From: Cupidesulfovibrio sp000226255 | GTDB lineage: Bacteria; Desulfobacterota; Desulfovibrionia; Desulfovibrionales; Desulfovibrionaceae | Direction of reading: 5' to 3' | NCBI RefSeq assembly: GCF_003402415.2 | Contig: NZ_AP036014.1 | Span: 3,906,001-3,970,000, forward strand | DNA length: 64,000 nucleotides | Part shown: piece after piece, positions 7,330 to 15,088 of the stretch | Layout of the letters: every line of letters starts with the position of its first letter | Position numbering within the stretch: the first letter of the stretch is position 1 | The notes under the pieces: generated by a model | What the model was told of the DNA's origin: nothing | Database searches by the model: none | The model's input: only the letters and a program-made list of their open reading frames with translations | Translations under genes and position numbers: made by a program

Positions 7330-8583
7330 ATGCGTCGCCCCACCCTCGCCGACATATCCCCCGCTCACATCCGCCACGGGCTGAAGACCGGCATCGCCGC
7401 CGTGCTCGCCCTGGTGGTGGCCGACGTGCTGCACATCGAATACGGCTACTGGGCCGTCATTTCCGCCGTCATCGCCATGCAGATGAACGTGGCAGACGCC
7501 ATCGAGATGTGTCTGTACCGATTCATCGGCACGGTCATGGGCGCGGTGATGGGCGTCATCGCCATAATGCTCTTTCCGGACACACCGGTATGGAACGGCG
7601 TGGCCCTGTTCGTGACCACCGGGCTGTGCGCCTTTCTCACCCGGTGGGACCCGCGCTACCGCATGGCGGCCATCACCGTGAGCATCGTCATCCTGGCCAG
7701 CGCGGGCCATGCCGGGCGCATCGACGTGGGCCTGTTCCGGGTGCTGGAAATCGCCATCGGCGTGGGCTGCGCCTTCGTGGTCACGGTAACGCTGTGGCCG
7801 GTGCGCGCGGCGGTGTCCCTGCGGCGCGACCTGGCCTCGCAGGTCGAAAACTGCGCCGACCACATGACCACCCTGGTGGACCGGTTCCTGGCCCGGCAGG
7901 CCCACGTGCCCGCAGACCTGCTGGACCCGCTGCTGCGCGCCACCCCGCGCAACCGCGAACGGCTTTCCAAGGTGCGCCGCCACGAATCGCTGATCTACTT
8001 CTACGACAACCAGCCGCTGGAAACGCTCTCCACCGTGGTGGAGCGCACCACCGACCATCTGCGGGTGATGCTGCGCAGCCTGAACGCCTGCGACGCCGAC
8101 GGCTACGACATCATCATGGCCGCCGAAATGCGCGCCCTGGCGGAAACCGTGGCCCACACCCTGCGCCGCATGGCCGCCGCAACCACCGGCGTCACCGGCG
8201 CGCGGCCCGGCCTGGCCGGGATGGCGAAACGGTTCGGCCTGGGCGGCACGAACGCCCCTGCCGGAACGGCGGGCGAGGGCGGCACGAGCGGGCCGGACGG
8301 GCCGGGCGGTGCGGACGGGGCGGAATCCGCCCCCGGCGAGCGCCCCCGCGCCAACCGCGCGCTGGAAGACGCCATCGCCCGCGCCGACGCCCGACTGCGC
8401 GCCCTGCGCGAGGCCGGGGCCACCAGGCGCTTCGACCTGGCCATGCTCACCCAGTTCTACGCGTTCTACTATGCGCTGCGCCAACTGGCCGAAGACGTGA
8501 AGGTGCTGGCCGCGCGCATGGACGGGGAAGAAGACGACCATCGCGACCAGCGCAATCTGGGCCCCGGCGACGCCACGCCCTGA
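7330..8583 (+). CDS. FUSC-family (aromatic acid exporter-like) inner-membrane protein
   Basis: A 417-residue protein. Residues 1-170 hold about six membrane segments with the family hallmark HGLKTGIAAVLALVVADVLHIEYGYWAVISAVIAMQ, then RFIGTVMGAVMGVI and DPRYRMAAITVSIVIL. The remainder (about 175-417) is cytoplasmic and helical, with a low-complexity Gly/Ala-rich stretch at about 300-340 and a coiled-coil-like end. FUSC proteins such as YccS and AaeB act in efflux of aromatic acids or are uncharacterised; no AaeA partner is present here, so substrate and direction are unknown. ATG at 7330 is the first codon that gives the family N terminus; the ribosome-binding site is weak (GAGACC). Confidence 0.82.
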   Translation: MRRPTLADISPAHIRHGLKTGIAAVLALVVADVLHIEYGYWAVISAVIAMQMNVADAIEMCLYRFIGTVMGAVMGVIAIMLFPDTPVWNGVALFVTTGLCAFLTRWDPRYRMAAITVSIVILASAGHAGRIDVGLFRVLEIAIGVGCAFVVTVTLWPVRAAVSLRRDLASQVENCADHMTTLVDRFLARQAHVPADLLDPLLRATPRNRERLSKVRRHESLIYFYDNQPLETLSTVVERTTDHLRVMLRSLNACDADGYDIIMAAEMRALAETVAHTLRRMAAATTGVTGARPGLAGMAKRFGLGGTNAPAGTAGEGGTSGPDGPGGADGAESAPGERPRANRALEDAIARADARLRALREAGATRRFDLAMLTQFYAFYYALRQLAEDVKVLAARMDGEEDDHRDQRNLGPGDATP

Positions 8584-8639
8584 CCCGCTGACCCGCTGAC
8601 CCGCACGACAACACATCCCAGCCCCCGCCCGGAGGCCCC

Positions 8640-8936
8640 ATGCCCGCGCCGACCACCGATTCCGCCACCCTGTCCACGCTGGTCGAGGTCATCGGCTACG
8701 TGGCGGGCCTGCTGACCTCGCTGGCCTACCTGCCCCAGGTGGTGCGCATCGCCCGCACCCGCTCCGCCGACGACATCTCGCTGCCCACCTTCCGGCTGCT
8801 GGCCGTAGGCGTGGCCCTGTGGCTGGTCTATGGCGTGGGCATCGGATCGTGGCCGGTCATGGCCGCCAACGCCGTGGGCCTGGGGCTGATACTGGCCGTG
8901 ATCTGGCTGAAACTGCGCTACTCCCGCCGGGCGTAG
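8640..8936 (+). CDS. SemiSWEET-type (PQ-loop/MtN3) transporter
   Basis: A 98-residue protein with three membrane segments, the size of bacterial SemiSWEET sugar transporters, which work as homodimers. TSLAYLPQVVRIARTRSADDISLPTF carries the PQ-loop motif in the first helix and the DISL signature after it; AVGVALWLVYGVGIGSWPVMAANAVGLGLILAVIW is the second and third helix with the conserved asparagine (AAN). CGGAGG 6 bases upstream of the ATG supports the start. Neighbours do not show the substrate. Confidence 0.88.
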   Translation: MPAPTTDSATLSTLVEVIGYVAGLLTSLAYLPQVVRIARTRSADDISLPTFRLLAVGVALWLVYGVGIGSWPVMAANAVGLGLILAVIWLKLRYSRRA

Positions 8937-9062
8937 CGCAGGCGTGGGCGGCGCATCACCGTCCCACCGCGCATCCACTGTGGACTACGGCCCGTTTCCG
9001 GGTATACTCGGCGCGTTGAAGCCTTCCGGCCGACTTCCCTCCACCCGCAACGGAGACCGGAC

Positions 9063-9875
9063 ATGCCCACCGCCTTCGCCGACCTCGATCCCGTCCTGCA
9101 GGCCTTCATCGCCGGGCTGTTCACCTGGGGCGTCACCGCCCTGGGGGCCGCGCTGGTGTTCCTGACCAAAAGCTTCTCGCGCAAGGCGCTGGACGTCATG
9201 CTGGGCTTTGCCGCCGGGGTGATGATCGCGGCCAGCTTCTGGTCGCTGCTGGCCCCCGCGCTGGAGATGTCCGAGCACCTCGGCCGCTGGTCGTTCGTGC
9301 CCGCCGCCGTGGGCTTCGTGCTGGGCGCGCTGTTCCTGCGGCTGGTGGACATGCTGCTGCCCCACCTGCACCTGCACAACCCCATCGAGCACGCCGAAGG
9401 CCTGCCCAGCACGTGGCAGCGCTCCACCCTGCTGGTGACGGCCATCACCCTGCACAACATCCCGGAAGGGCTGGCCGTGGGCGTGGCCTTTGGCGCCGTG
9501 GCGGCGGACCTGCCCTCGGCCTCGCTGGCCGGGGCCGTGGCCCTGGCGCTGGGCATCGGCATCCAGAACTTTCCCGAGGGCACGGCTGTGTCCGTGCCGC
9601 TGCGTCGAGAAGGGTTTTCGCGCATGAAGGCGTTCCTGTTCGGGCAGGCATCCGGCATGGTGGAACCCATCTCCGCCGTACTGGGCGCGGCGGCCGTGGT
9701 CTGGGCGCGGCCCATCCTGCCGTATGCGCTGGCCTTCGCGGCCGGGGCCATGATCTTCGTGGTGGTGGAAGAGGTGATTCCCGAGTCGCAGGGCTCGGGC
9801 TACGGCGACCTTGCCACCATGGGCGTCATTGCCGGGTTCACCCTGATGATGACCCTGGACGTGGCCCTGGGGTAG
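9063..9875 (+). CDS. ZIP-family metal transporter (GufA-like)
   Basis: A 270-residue inner-membrane protein with about eight membrane segments. The two metal-site helices are visible: TLHNIPEGLAVGVAFGA (HNxPEG, fourth helix) and GIGIQNFPEGTAVSVPL (QNxPEG, fifth helix, the GufA-type replacement of histidine by glutamine). A third, EEVIPES, is also typical. ZIP proteins of this type move Zn2+ or other divalent metals into the cytoplasm. It is followed 157 bases later by a P-type ATPase exporter behind an operator, so the pair may balance metal import and export, though the two appear to be separate transcripts. The ATG at 9063 follows GGAGAC. Confidence 0.9.
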   Translation: MPTAFADLDPVLQAFIAGLFTWGVTALGAALVFLTKSFSRKALDVMLGFAAGVMIAASFWSLLAPALEMSEHLGRWSFVPAAVGFVLGALFLRLVDMLLPHLHLHNPIEHAEGLPSTWQRSTLLVTAITLHNIPEGLAVGVAFGAVAADLPSASLAGAVALALGIGIQNFPEGTAVSVPLRREGFSRMKAFLFGQASGMVEPISAVLGAAAVVWARPILPYALAFAAGAMIFVVVEEVIPESQGSGYGDLATMGVIAGFTLMMTLDVALG

Positions 9876-9968
9876 GTGAACCCCGGCAGCCATGCCTGCC
9901 AGCCCCCTCTTCAAACCCGGCGAGTTTCCCTTTTCATCCGGCCTGTTGCGCAGCCCCCCAGAAATACC

Positions 9969-9996
9969 TTGACGGTCAAACTATCTTGCACATAAA
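9969..9996 (+). promoter_or_regulatory. Promoter of the P-type ATPase gene
   Basis: TTGACG (-35, 9969-9974) is separated by 16 bases from CATAAA (-10, 9991-9996). Transcription would start near 10003, about 30 bases before the GTG. Both the -35 and the start point are covered by palindromic boxes. Confidence 0.55.
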
Positions 9997-10013
9997 GAAG
10001 TTTGACCGTCAAA
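9969..10013. promoter_or_regulatory. Double palindromic operator (TTTGACSGTCAAA boxes)
   Basis: Box 1 is TTGACGGTCAA (9969-9979) and box 2 TTTGACCGTCAAA (10001-10013). Each box is itself palindromic, and together they form a perfect 14-base inverted repeat (9969-9982 with 9999-10012). One box covers the -35, the other the transcription start: the classic layout for a dimeric repressor. The regulator is not encoded next to it. Confidence 0.7.
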
Positions 10014-10032
10014 CATTCTGGAGGCACACCCC

Positions 10033-11994
10033 GTGATCGGACGCTTCGCCTGCCCCGGCTCCTACCGGGAGCTCATTTCCTCGCGTGAAACCCTGCTCTG
10101 CCTGCTGGGCGGCATCCTGGCCGCCGTGTCCTGGGCCACCACTCTGGCGGGCGCGCCCGCATGGCTGGCCGCCGCGCTGGCGCTGGCCGGGGCCGCCATC
10201 AACGGCCTGCCCATCGTCAAGGGCGCGGTGGAAGGCCTGCTGGAAAAGCAGGTCAACGTGGACGAACTGGTGTCCATCGCCCTCGTGGCCTCGGTGGCGC
10301 AGGGCGAATACCTGTCCGCCGCCATCGTGGCCTGCATCATGAAGGCGGGCTCGCTGATCGAAGGCTTTCTCAGCGACGCCGCCCGCCGCTCCATCCGGGC
10401 GCTGGCCGAGGTCACGCCCGACACCGCCACCATCGTCGAGCCGGGCGGCCGCGAGCGCACCGTGCCCGCCGCCGAGGTGCGCGTGGGCCAGCACCTGCGA
10501 GTGCGCCCCGGCGAGCGCATCCCCGTGGACGCGGTGATCGTTTCCGGCGTCACCGCCGTGGACGAATCATCCATCACCGGCGAGCCGCTGCCCCGGTCCT
10601 GCGTGGCGGGCGACACTGTGCTGGCGGGCACCATGAATTACAACGGCGTCATCGTGGTAGAGGCGCAGCGCGTGGGCGAAGACACCACCATAGGCAAGGT
10701 GGTTCGCCTGGTGGAAGACGCAGAGGCCCACAAGCCCAAGGCCGCCCGGCTGGTGGACAGGTACGCCCGGTGGTTCACCCCGCTGGTGCTGGTCTGCGCC
10801 GCCGTGGCCTGGGCCGTGTCCGGCGAGACCTCGCGCGCCGTGGCCGTGCTCATCGCCGGGTGCCCCTGCGCCCTGCTGATGGCCGCGCCCACCGCCGCCG
10901 TGGCCGCCGTGGGCCGCGCCGCCCGCGCGGGCATCATCGTGCGCGGCGGGCAGGCGCTGGAAGGCGTGGCATCTGCTTCGCTGGTGCTGTTCGACAAGAC
11001 CGGCACCCTCACGTTCGGCCGTCCGGAACTGGACGAGGTGCTGCCCGTGCCCCCCGGCGGCAAGACGGCCGACGGCGCGCCGCCCATCAGCGCCGACCGG
11101 CTGCTGGCCCTTGCCGCCGGGGCCGAGGCGGGCGGCACCCATCCCATCGCCCGGGCCATCGTGGCCGGGGCCGAGGCGCGGTCCATAGCCCCCGCCCCGG
11201 CCGAGGGCGCGTTCACCGAGGTGGGCGTTGGCGTGCGCGCCACCGTGGACGGCCACGCCGTGGAAGTCTGCGGCGTAACTGCCGAGGTGGAGGCGGAACT
11301 GGCCGAACGCGCCCCCGGCCTTGCGGCCCCGCTGGCCGCCCTGCGCGGGCGCGGAGCCACTGCCCTGCTGGTGCGCGTGGATGCTGCCCCAGCCGGGCTG
11401 CTGGCCGTCACCGACACCCTGCGCCCCGGCGCGCGCTCCGCCGTCAGCGGCCTGCGCACTGCTGGCCTGGCCCACGCGGGCATGCTGTCCGGCGACCATG
11501 AGACCGCCGCCGCGCGCATCGCGGCCGAGGCGGGCATTGATTACTGGCGCGCGGGCCTGAAGCCCGCCGACAAGCTTGCGGCCATCCGCACCCAGCAGCA
11601 GTCCGGGGCAACTGTCATCTTCGTGGGCGACGGCATCAACGACGCCCCCGCTCTGGCCGGGGCGGACGTGGGCGTGGCCATGGGCGGCGCGGGCACCGAC
11701 GTGGCCCTGGAAACCGCCGACGTGGCCCTGACCCACGACGACATCGGCCGCCTGCCCTTCCTGGTGCGGCTGGCCCGCCGGTCCATCTCGCTGATCAAGA
11801 TCAACATCGGGCTCGGCATGCTGTTCAACGCGCTGTCCATCCTGGGCAGCGGCTACGGCCTGCTCTCGCCGGTGGCGGCCTCGGTGTTCCACAACGTGGG
11901 CTCGGTGATCGTTGTCATCTCGTCCGCCAGCCTGGCCTTCTTCGACGACGGCGAACCCGGCCAGGCCGCCTGCCCGGCCCCGGAAAAGGCCTAG
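10033..11994 (+). CDS. Heavy-metal P1B-type ATPase, no N-terminal metal-binding domain
   Basis: A 653-residue ATP-driven metal exporter. Motifs in order: actuator TGEP (ITGEPLPRS), the CPC metal site in AGCPCALLMAAPTAA (about residues 277-280), the phosphorylation site DKTGTLTFGRPEL with Asp321, the P1B-specific HP in GGTHPIARAI, and GDGINDAPALAGADVGVAMG. CPC with this C-terminal helix pattern points to the Zn/Cd/Pb or Cu subgroups; I cannot choose between them. There is no N-terminal HMA domain or CxxC, so the protein is shorter than ZntA or CopA. GTG at 10033 is chosen on the basis of GGAGG 8 bases upstream. The operator directly upstream implies induction, probably by the exported metal. 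Confidence 0.9.
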   Translation: MIGRFACPGSYRELISSRETLLCLLGGILAAVSWATTLAGAPAWLAAALALAGAAINGLPIVKGAVEGLLEKQVNVDELVSIALVASVAQGEYLSAAIVACIMKAGSLIEGFLSDAARRSIRALAEVTPDTATIVEPGGRERTVPAAEVRVGQHLRVRPGERIPVDAVIVSGVTAVDESSITGEPLPRSCVAGDTVLAGTMNYNGVIVVEAQRVGEDTTIGKVVRLVEDAEAHKPKAARLVDRYARWFTPLVLVCAAVAWAVSGETSRAVAVLIAGCPCALLMAAPTAAVAAVGRAARAGIIVRGGQALEGVASASLVLFDKTGTLTFGRPELDEVLPVPPGGKTADGAPPISADRLLALAAGAEAGGTHPIARAIVAGAEARSIAPAPAEGAFTEVGVGVRATVDGHAVEVCGVTAEVEAELAERAPGLAAPLAALRGRGATALLVRVDAAPAGLLAVTDTLRPGARSAVSGLRTAGLAHAGMLSGDHETAAARIAAEAGIDYWRAGLKPADKLAAIRTQQQSGATVIFVGDGINDAPALAGADVGVAMGGAGTDVALETADVALTHDDIGRLPFLVRLARRSISLIKINIGLGMLFNALSILGSGYGLLSPVAASVFHNVGSVIVVISSASLAFFDDGEPGQAACPAPEKA

Positions 11995-12342
11995 CCGAAC
12001 ACAGCCACAGGGCGAACCACGCCGACGCGCCTGCGGTCGGCGGCACGCCCCGCCCGCGCATCGCCAGAAACCGCACGGGCCGGAAAGGACACCCTTCCGG
12101 CCCGTTTGCCATTCCATCCACCTTCGGGAACTGCCTTTTCCGCCCGCCACGGCCAGACGCGACCCAGCCGCAGGCCCGACACGCAGCTCGCAGGGCCGCC
12201 CACCAGCCGCCGCTGCGCCCGCGCGACCTTGATTTCCCGCCCGGATTCTGCAATGCCTATCCGGTTCGCGCGCACGCCGCGCGAGCGCACCACGGGCCGT
12301 GCGCGCATCAGCGCCCGCGCCGCAACAGACCGGAGGAACCAC
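11995..12342. other. Intergenic region, P-type ATPase to glnH
   Basis: About 350 bases holding the ATPase terminator near its start. The rest is GC-rich with no promoter that I can recognise, although the glnH transcript should begin here. Confidence 0.4.
12076..12110 (+). terminator. Terminator-like hairpin after the P-type ATPase
   Basis: CGGGCCGGAA (12076-12085) pairs perfectly with TTCCGGCCCG (12095-12104), followed by a short GTTTG tail. Confidence 0.6.
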
Positions 12343-13089
12343 ATGAAGCGTCTCATCCAGATCGCCCTCGGCCTTGCCCTGGTGGCCGCGCTGTGCGCCC
12401 CCGCCATGGCCAAGAAGCTCGTCGTCGCGCACGACACCAACTTCAAGCCCTTCGAGTTCAAGGGCGAGGACGGCAAGTACACCGGCTTCGACATCGAACT
12501 GTGGCAGGCCGTGGCCAAGATCGTGGGCGTGGAGTACGAACTGCAGCCCATGGACTTCAACGGCATCATCCCCGGCCTGCAGACCGGCAACATCGACGTG
12601 GGCATCGCGGGCATCACCATCAAGGCCGAGCGCCAGCAGGTCATCGACTTTTCCGCCCCCTACTACGATTCCGGCCTGATGATCCTGGTGCGCGAAGGCG
12701 ACGCCGCCATCAAGTCTGTGGAAGACCTGAAGGGCAAGATCGTGGCCACCAAGACCGCCACCTCTTCCGTGGACTTCGTGAAGGCCAGCGCCAGCGCCAA
12801 GGAAGTGAAGCTGTTCCCCAACAACGACGGCATGTTCTTCGAACTGATGAGCGGCGGCGCCGACGCCGTGGTGTTCGACATGCCCGTGGTGAAGGAATTC
12901 GCCATGACCGCCGGCAAGGGCAAGGTGAAGACCGTGGGCCCGCTGTACCAGGGCCAGTCGTACGGCATCGGCTTCCCCAAGGGCAGCCCGCTGGTGGCCA
13001 AGGTGAACGAGGCCCTCAAGAAGGTTAAGGCCGACGGCACCTACGACAAACTGTACATGAAGTGGTTCGGCTACGCCCCCGGCAAGTAG
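12343..13089 (+). CDS. glnH: Periplasmic glutamine-type amino acid binding protein
   Basis: A 248-residue substrate-binding component of a polar amino acid ABC importer. A signal peptide (MKRLIQIALGLALVAALCAPAMA, cleavage before KKLVVA) is followed by the family-3 solute-binding fold: DTNFKPFEFKGEDGKYTGFDIEL, the signature FNGIIPGLQTGNIDVGIAGITIKAERQQVIDFSAPYYDSG, and the C-terminal GIGFPKGSPLVAKVNEAL. It resembles GlnH most, but glutamate, aspartate or other polar amino acids remain possible. CGGAGGAA lies 6 bases before the ATG. Permease and ATPase genes follow in the same direction. Confidence 0.9.
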   Translation: MKRLIQIALGLALVAALCAPAMAKKLVVAHDTNFKPFEFKGEDGKYTGFDIELWQAVAKIVGVEYELQPMDFNGIIPGLQTGNIDVGIAGITIKAERQQVIDFSAPYYDSGLMILVREGDAAIKSVEDLKGKIVATKTATSSVDFVKASASAKEVKLFPNNDGMFFELMSGGADAVVFDMPVVKEFAMTAGKGKVKTVGPLYQGQSYGIGFPKGSPLVAKVNEALKKVKADGTYDKLYMKWFGYAPGK

Positions 13090-13173
13090 CCCCCGCCACG
13101 GCGTCCCCCTATGGGGATGCCACGGGCGCGCCCGCATGCCGCATGCGGGCCTGACCACCTGAACGGATGTGAC

Positions 13174-13197
13174 GGGGATGGCCCACGGGCCATCCCC
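13174..13197 (+). repeat. Perfect hairpin between glnH and glnP
   Basis: GGGGATGGCCC, AC, GGGCCATCCCC: 11-bp arms with a two-base loop and no following U tract. In binding-protein operons such hairpins protect the 5' cistron mRNA so that it is more abundant than the permease mRNA; that role is inferred. A second, shorter hairpin (CCCGCATGC/GCATGCGGG) lies just upstream at about 13130-13149. Confidence 0.6.
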
Positions 13198-13328
13198 TTG
13201 CCCGTTCCCGCCCCGCGCGTCATGCCCGGGCCGGGCCGCATGCCCCGGCCGTGTCCGCACCGCGCGCCGCACCCGACGACCAGAAGCCGCCCGGCAAGGC
13301 TGCCGCGCGGCTTCCCCAAAGGCATTCC

Positions 13329-14000
13329 ATGGCACTGGACTTTCAAGCAAGCGTCATGTGGGAAAGCGTGCCCCTGCTGCTCGGCGGGGTGCACCTGACC
13401 ATCATCATCACCCTGGGCGGCCTGGCCATCGGCTTTGTGCTGGGCACCGCCACCGGGCTCGCCAAGACCGCGCGCGGCAGGCTGCCCCGCGCCGTGGCCG
13501 ACATCTATGTGGAGGCCATACGCGGCACCCCGCTCATCGTGCAGGTGATGTTCCTGTATTTCGGCGTGCCGCTGGCCACAGGCATGCGCATTCCGCCGGT
13601 GACGGCGGGCATCATCGCCATCGCGGTCAACTCCGGGGCGTACATCGCCGAAATCGTGCGCGGGGCCATCGAATCCATCGACGTGGGCCAGTCCGAGGCG
13701 GGCCGCTCCATCGGCCTCACCCGCATGCAGACCATGCTCTACGTGGTGTGGCCGCAGGCCTTTCGCCGCATGATCCCGCCGCTGGGCAACCAGTTCATCA
13801 TCTCGCTGAAGGACACCTCGCTGCTGGTGGTCATTGGGGTGGGCGAACTGACCCGGCAGGGACAGGAGATCATCGCCGTGAACTTCCGCGCCTTCGAGGT
13901 GTGGCTGACCGTGGCCGTGATGTACCTGGTGATGACGCTGAGCATCGCCCGCGTGCTGCGGGTATACGAACGCAGGCTCAACGCCCGCTTCGGCAGATAG
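13329..14000 (+). CDS. glnP: Polar amino acid ABC transporter permease
   Basis: A 223-residue inner-membrane permease with about five membrane segments. The HisMQ signature LLLGGVHLTIIITLGGLAIGFVLGT is at the N terminus. YVEAIRGTPLIVQVMFLYFGVP and the ATPase-coupling EAA loop (EAGRSIGLTRMQTMLYVVWPQAFRRMIPPLGNQFI, about 115-150) are both present. Only one permease gene is found, so the transporter probably uses a homodimer. The ATG at 13329 starts the conserved N terminus; no strong ribosome-binding site is seen. The stop codon TAG overlaps by one base the start of the 145-bp palindrome that separates it from glnQ. Confidence 0.92.
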   Translation: MALDFQASVMWESVPLLLGGVHLTIIITLGGLAIGFVLGTATGLAKTARGRLPRAVADIYVEAIRGTPLIVQVMFLYFGVPLATGMRIPPVTAGIIAIAVNSGAYIAEIVRGAIESIDVGQSEAGRSIGLTRMQTMLYVVWPQAFRRMIPPLGNQFIISLKDTSLLVVIGVGELTRQGQEIIAVNFRAFEVWLTVAVMYLVMTLSIARVLRVYERRLNARFGR

Positions 14001-14144
14001 GGGTTGCTTCCAAATTGTCCTTTCGCCCGTTGGCGTCGTCAAACTTCGTCTGCCATGTCAGTCGAATACGATAAGAGTATACTCCCTCATGGCAGGCTCG
14101 TTTTCCTTGCCAACGAACGAAAATCCTACTTTGGAAACAACCCC
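14000..14144. repeat. 145-bp intergenic palindrome, copy A
   Basis: A nearly complete inverted repeat filling the gap between glnP and glnQ. It starts at the last base of the glnP stop codon with GGGGTTGCTTCCAAA and ends TTTGGAAACAACCCC. Inner arm words CGTTGGC and GCCATG recur inverted in the right arm, around GAGTATACTC near the centre. The same element occurs at 38437-38580 with different but again self-complementary arm sequences. Confidence 0.8.
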
Positions 14145-14162
14145 TGGAAGGGGGATACAACG

Positions 14163-14912
14163 ATGAAGACATGTGAAACCCCCATGATCGAAATCCGCAA
14201 CCTGCACAAGACGTTCGGGAAGAACGAAGTGCTGCGCGGCATCGACCTTACCGTCTGTCCCGGCGAGGTGGTGGTGATCATCGGACCGTCCGGCTCGGGC
14301 AAGTCCACGGCGCTGCGCTGCATCAACCGGCTGGAGGAAATCACCTCCGGCAAGGTCATCGTGGACGGGCACGACCTGTACGACCCCGCCACCGACATCA
14401 ACTACGTGCGCACCGAAGCGGGCATGGTGTTCCAGCAGTTCAACCTGTTTCCGCACATGTGCGTGCTGGACAACGTGACCCTGGGCCCCATCCGCGTGCG
14501 CCGCACCCCCCGCGCCGAGGCCGACCGGCTGGGCCTGGCCCTGCTGGAAAAGGTGGGCCTGGCCGACAAGGCCACCGCCTACCCGGACCAGCTTTCCGGC
14601 GGGCAAAAGCAACGCGTGGCCATTGCCCGCTCGCTGGCCATGCAGCCCAAGGTGCTGCTGTTCGACGAGCCCACCAGCGCGCTGGACCCGGAACTGGTGG
14701 GCGAAGTGCTGGAAGTCATGCGCGCCCTGGCCCTGGAAGGCATGACCATGGTCATCGTCACCCACGAAATGGGCTTTGCCCGCGAGGTGGCCGACCGGGT
14801 CATCTTCATCGACCAGGGCCGTATTCAGGAGCAGGGGCCGCCGGACGAATTCTTCAGCGCGCCGAAAAACCCGCGTCTGCGAGAATTCCTGGGCCGCGTG
14901 CACCACGCGTAG
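14163..14912 (+). CDS. glnQ: Polar amino acid ABC transporter ATPase
   Basis: A 249-residue ATPase powering the GlnHP importer. Walker A is GPSGSGKST, the Q-loop VFQQFNLFPHM, the signature LSGGQKQRVAIARSLAM, Walker B VLLFDEPTSALDP, and the switch histidine is in VIVTHEMGF. Sequence and length fit GlnQ/HisP-type proteins. The ATG at 14163 follows AAGGGGGATACAACG, with a good purine run. It is separated from glnP by the 145-bp palindrome, which could tune its expression relative to the permease. Confidence 0.95.
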   Translation: MKTCETPMIEIRNLHKTFGKNEVLRGIDLTVCPGEVVVIIGPSGSGKSTALRCINRLEEITSGKVIVDGHDLYDPATDINYVRTEAGMVFQQFNLFPHMCVLDNVTLGPIRVRRTPRAEADRLGLALLEKVGLADKATAYPDQLSGGQKQRVAIARSLAMQPKVLLFDEPTSALDPELVGEVLEVMRALALEGMTMVIVTHEMGFAREVADRVIFIDQGRIQEQGPPDEFFSAPKNPRLREFLGRVHHA

Positions 14913-14985
14913 GCGAGCCCTGCCTGGCGGGTAAACAGCCGGGCGCACGACCAGCGTTGCACGTGGTTTCGGCGTGATGCTTCAA

Positions 14986-15015
14986 GGGGGGAGCCGGACC
15001 AGACCGGTTCCCCCC
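14986..15015. repeat. Hairpin after glnQ
   Basis: GGGGGGAGCCGG pairs with CCGGTTCCCCCC across ACCAGA, with one mismatch. It is the only candidate 3' end signal of the importer transcript; there is no U tract. Confidence 0.45.
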
Positions 15016-15088
15016 ATGCACGTTGCGGGCGTCGGCGTGCAGTTCCGCGCCTTGCCAGCCGCGCCGTGCGTGCGGTACATCCCCGCCC

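Noticed and set aside
7015..8616. Long minus-strand open frame across the FUSC gene
   Set aside because: Antisense shadow of a well-supported membrane protein gene; it is rich in Gly, His and Arg and shows no domain.
10567..13350. Very long open frame on the minus strand (over 900 codons) across the P-type ATPase and glnH genes
   Set aside because: It is antisense to two well-supported genes, His/Gly/Ala-rich with no motif, and is a normal by-product of high GC3 codon use.
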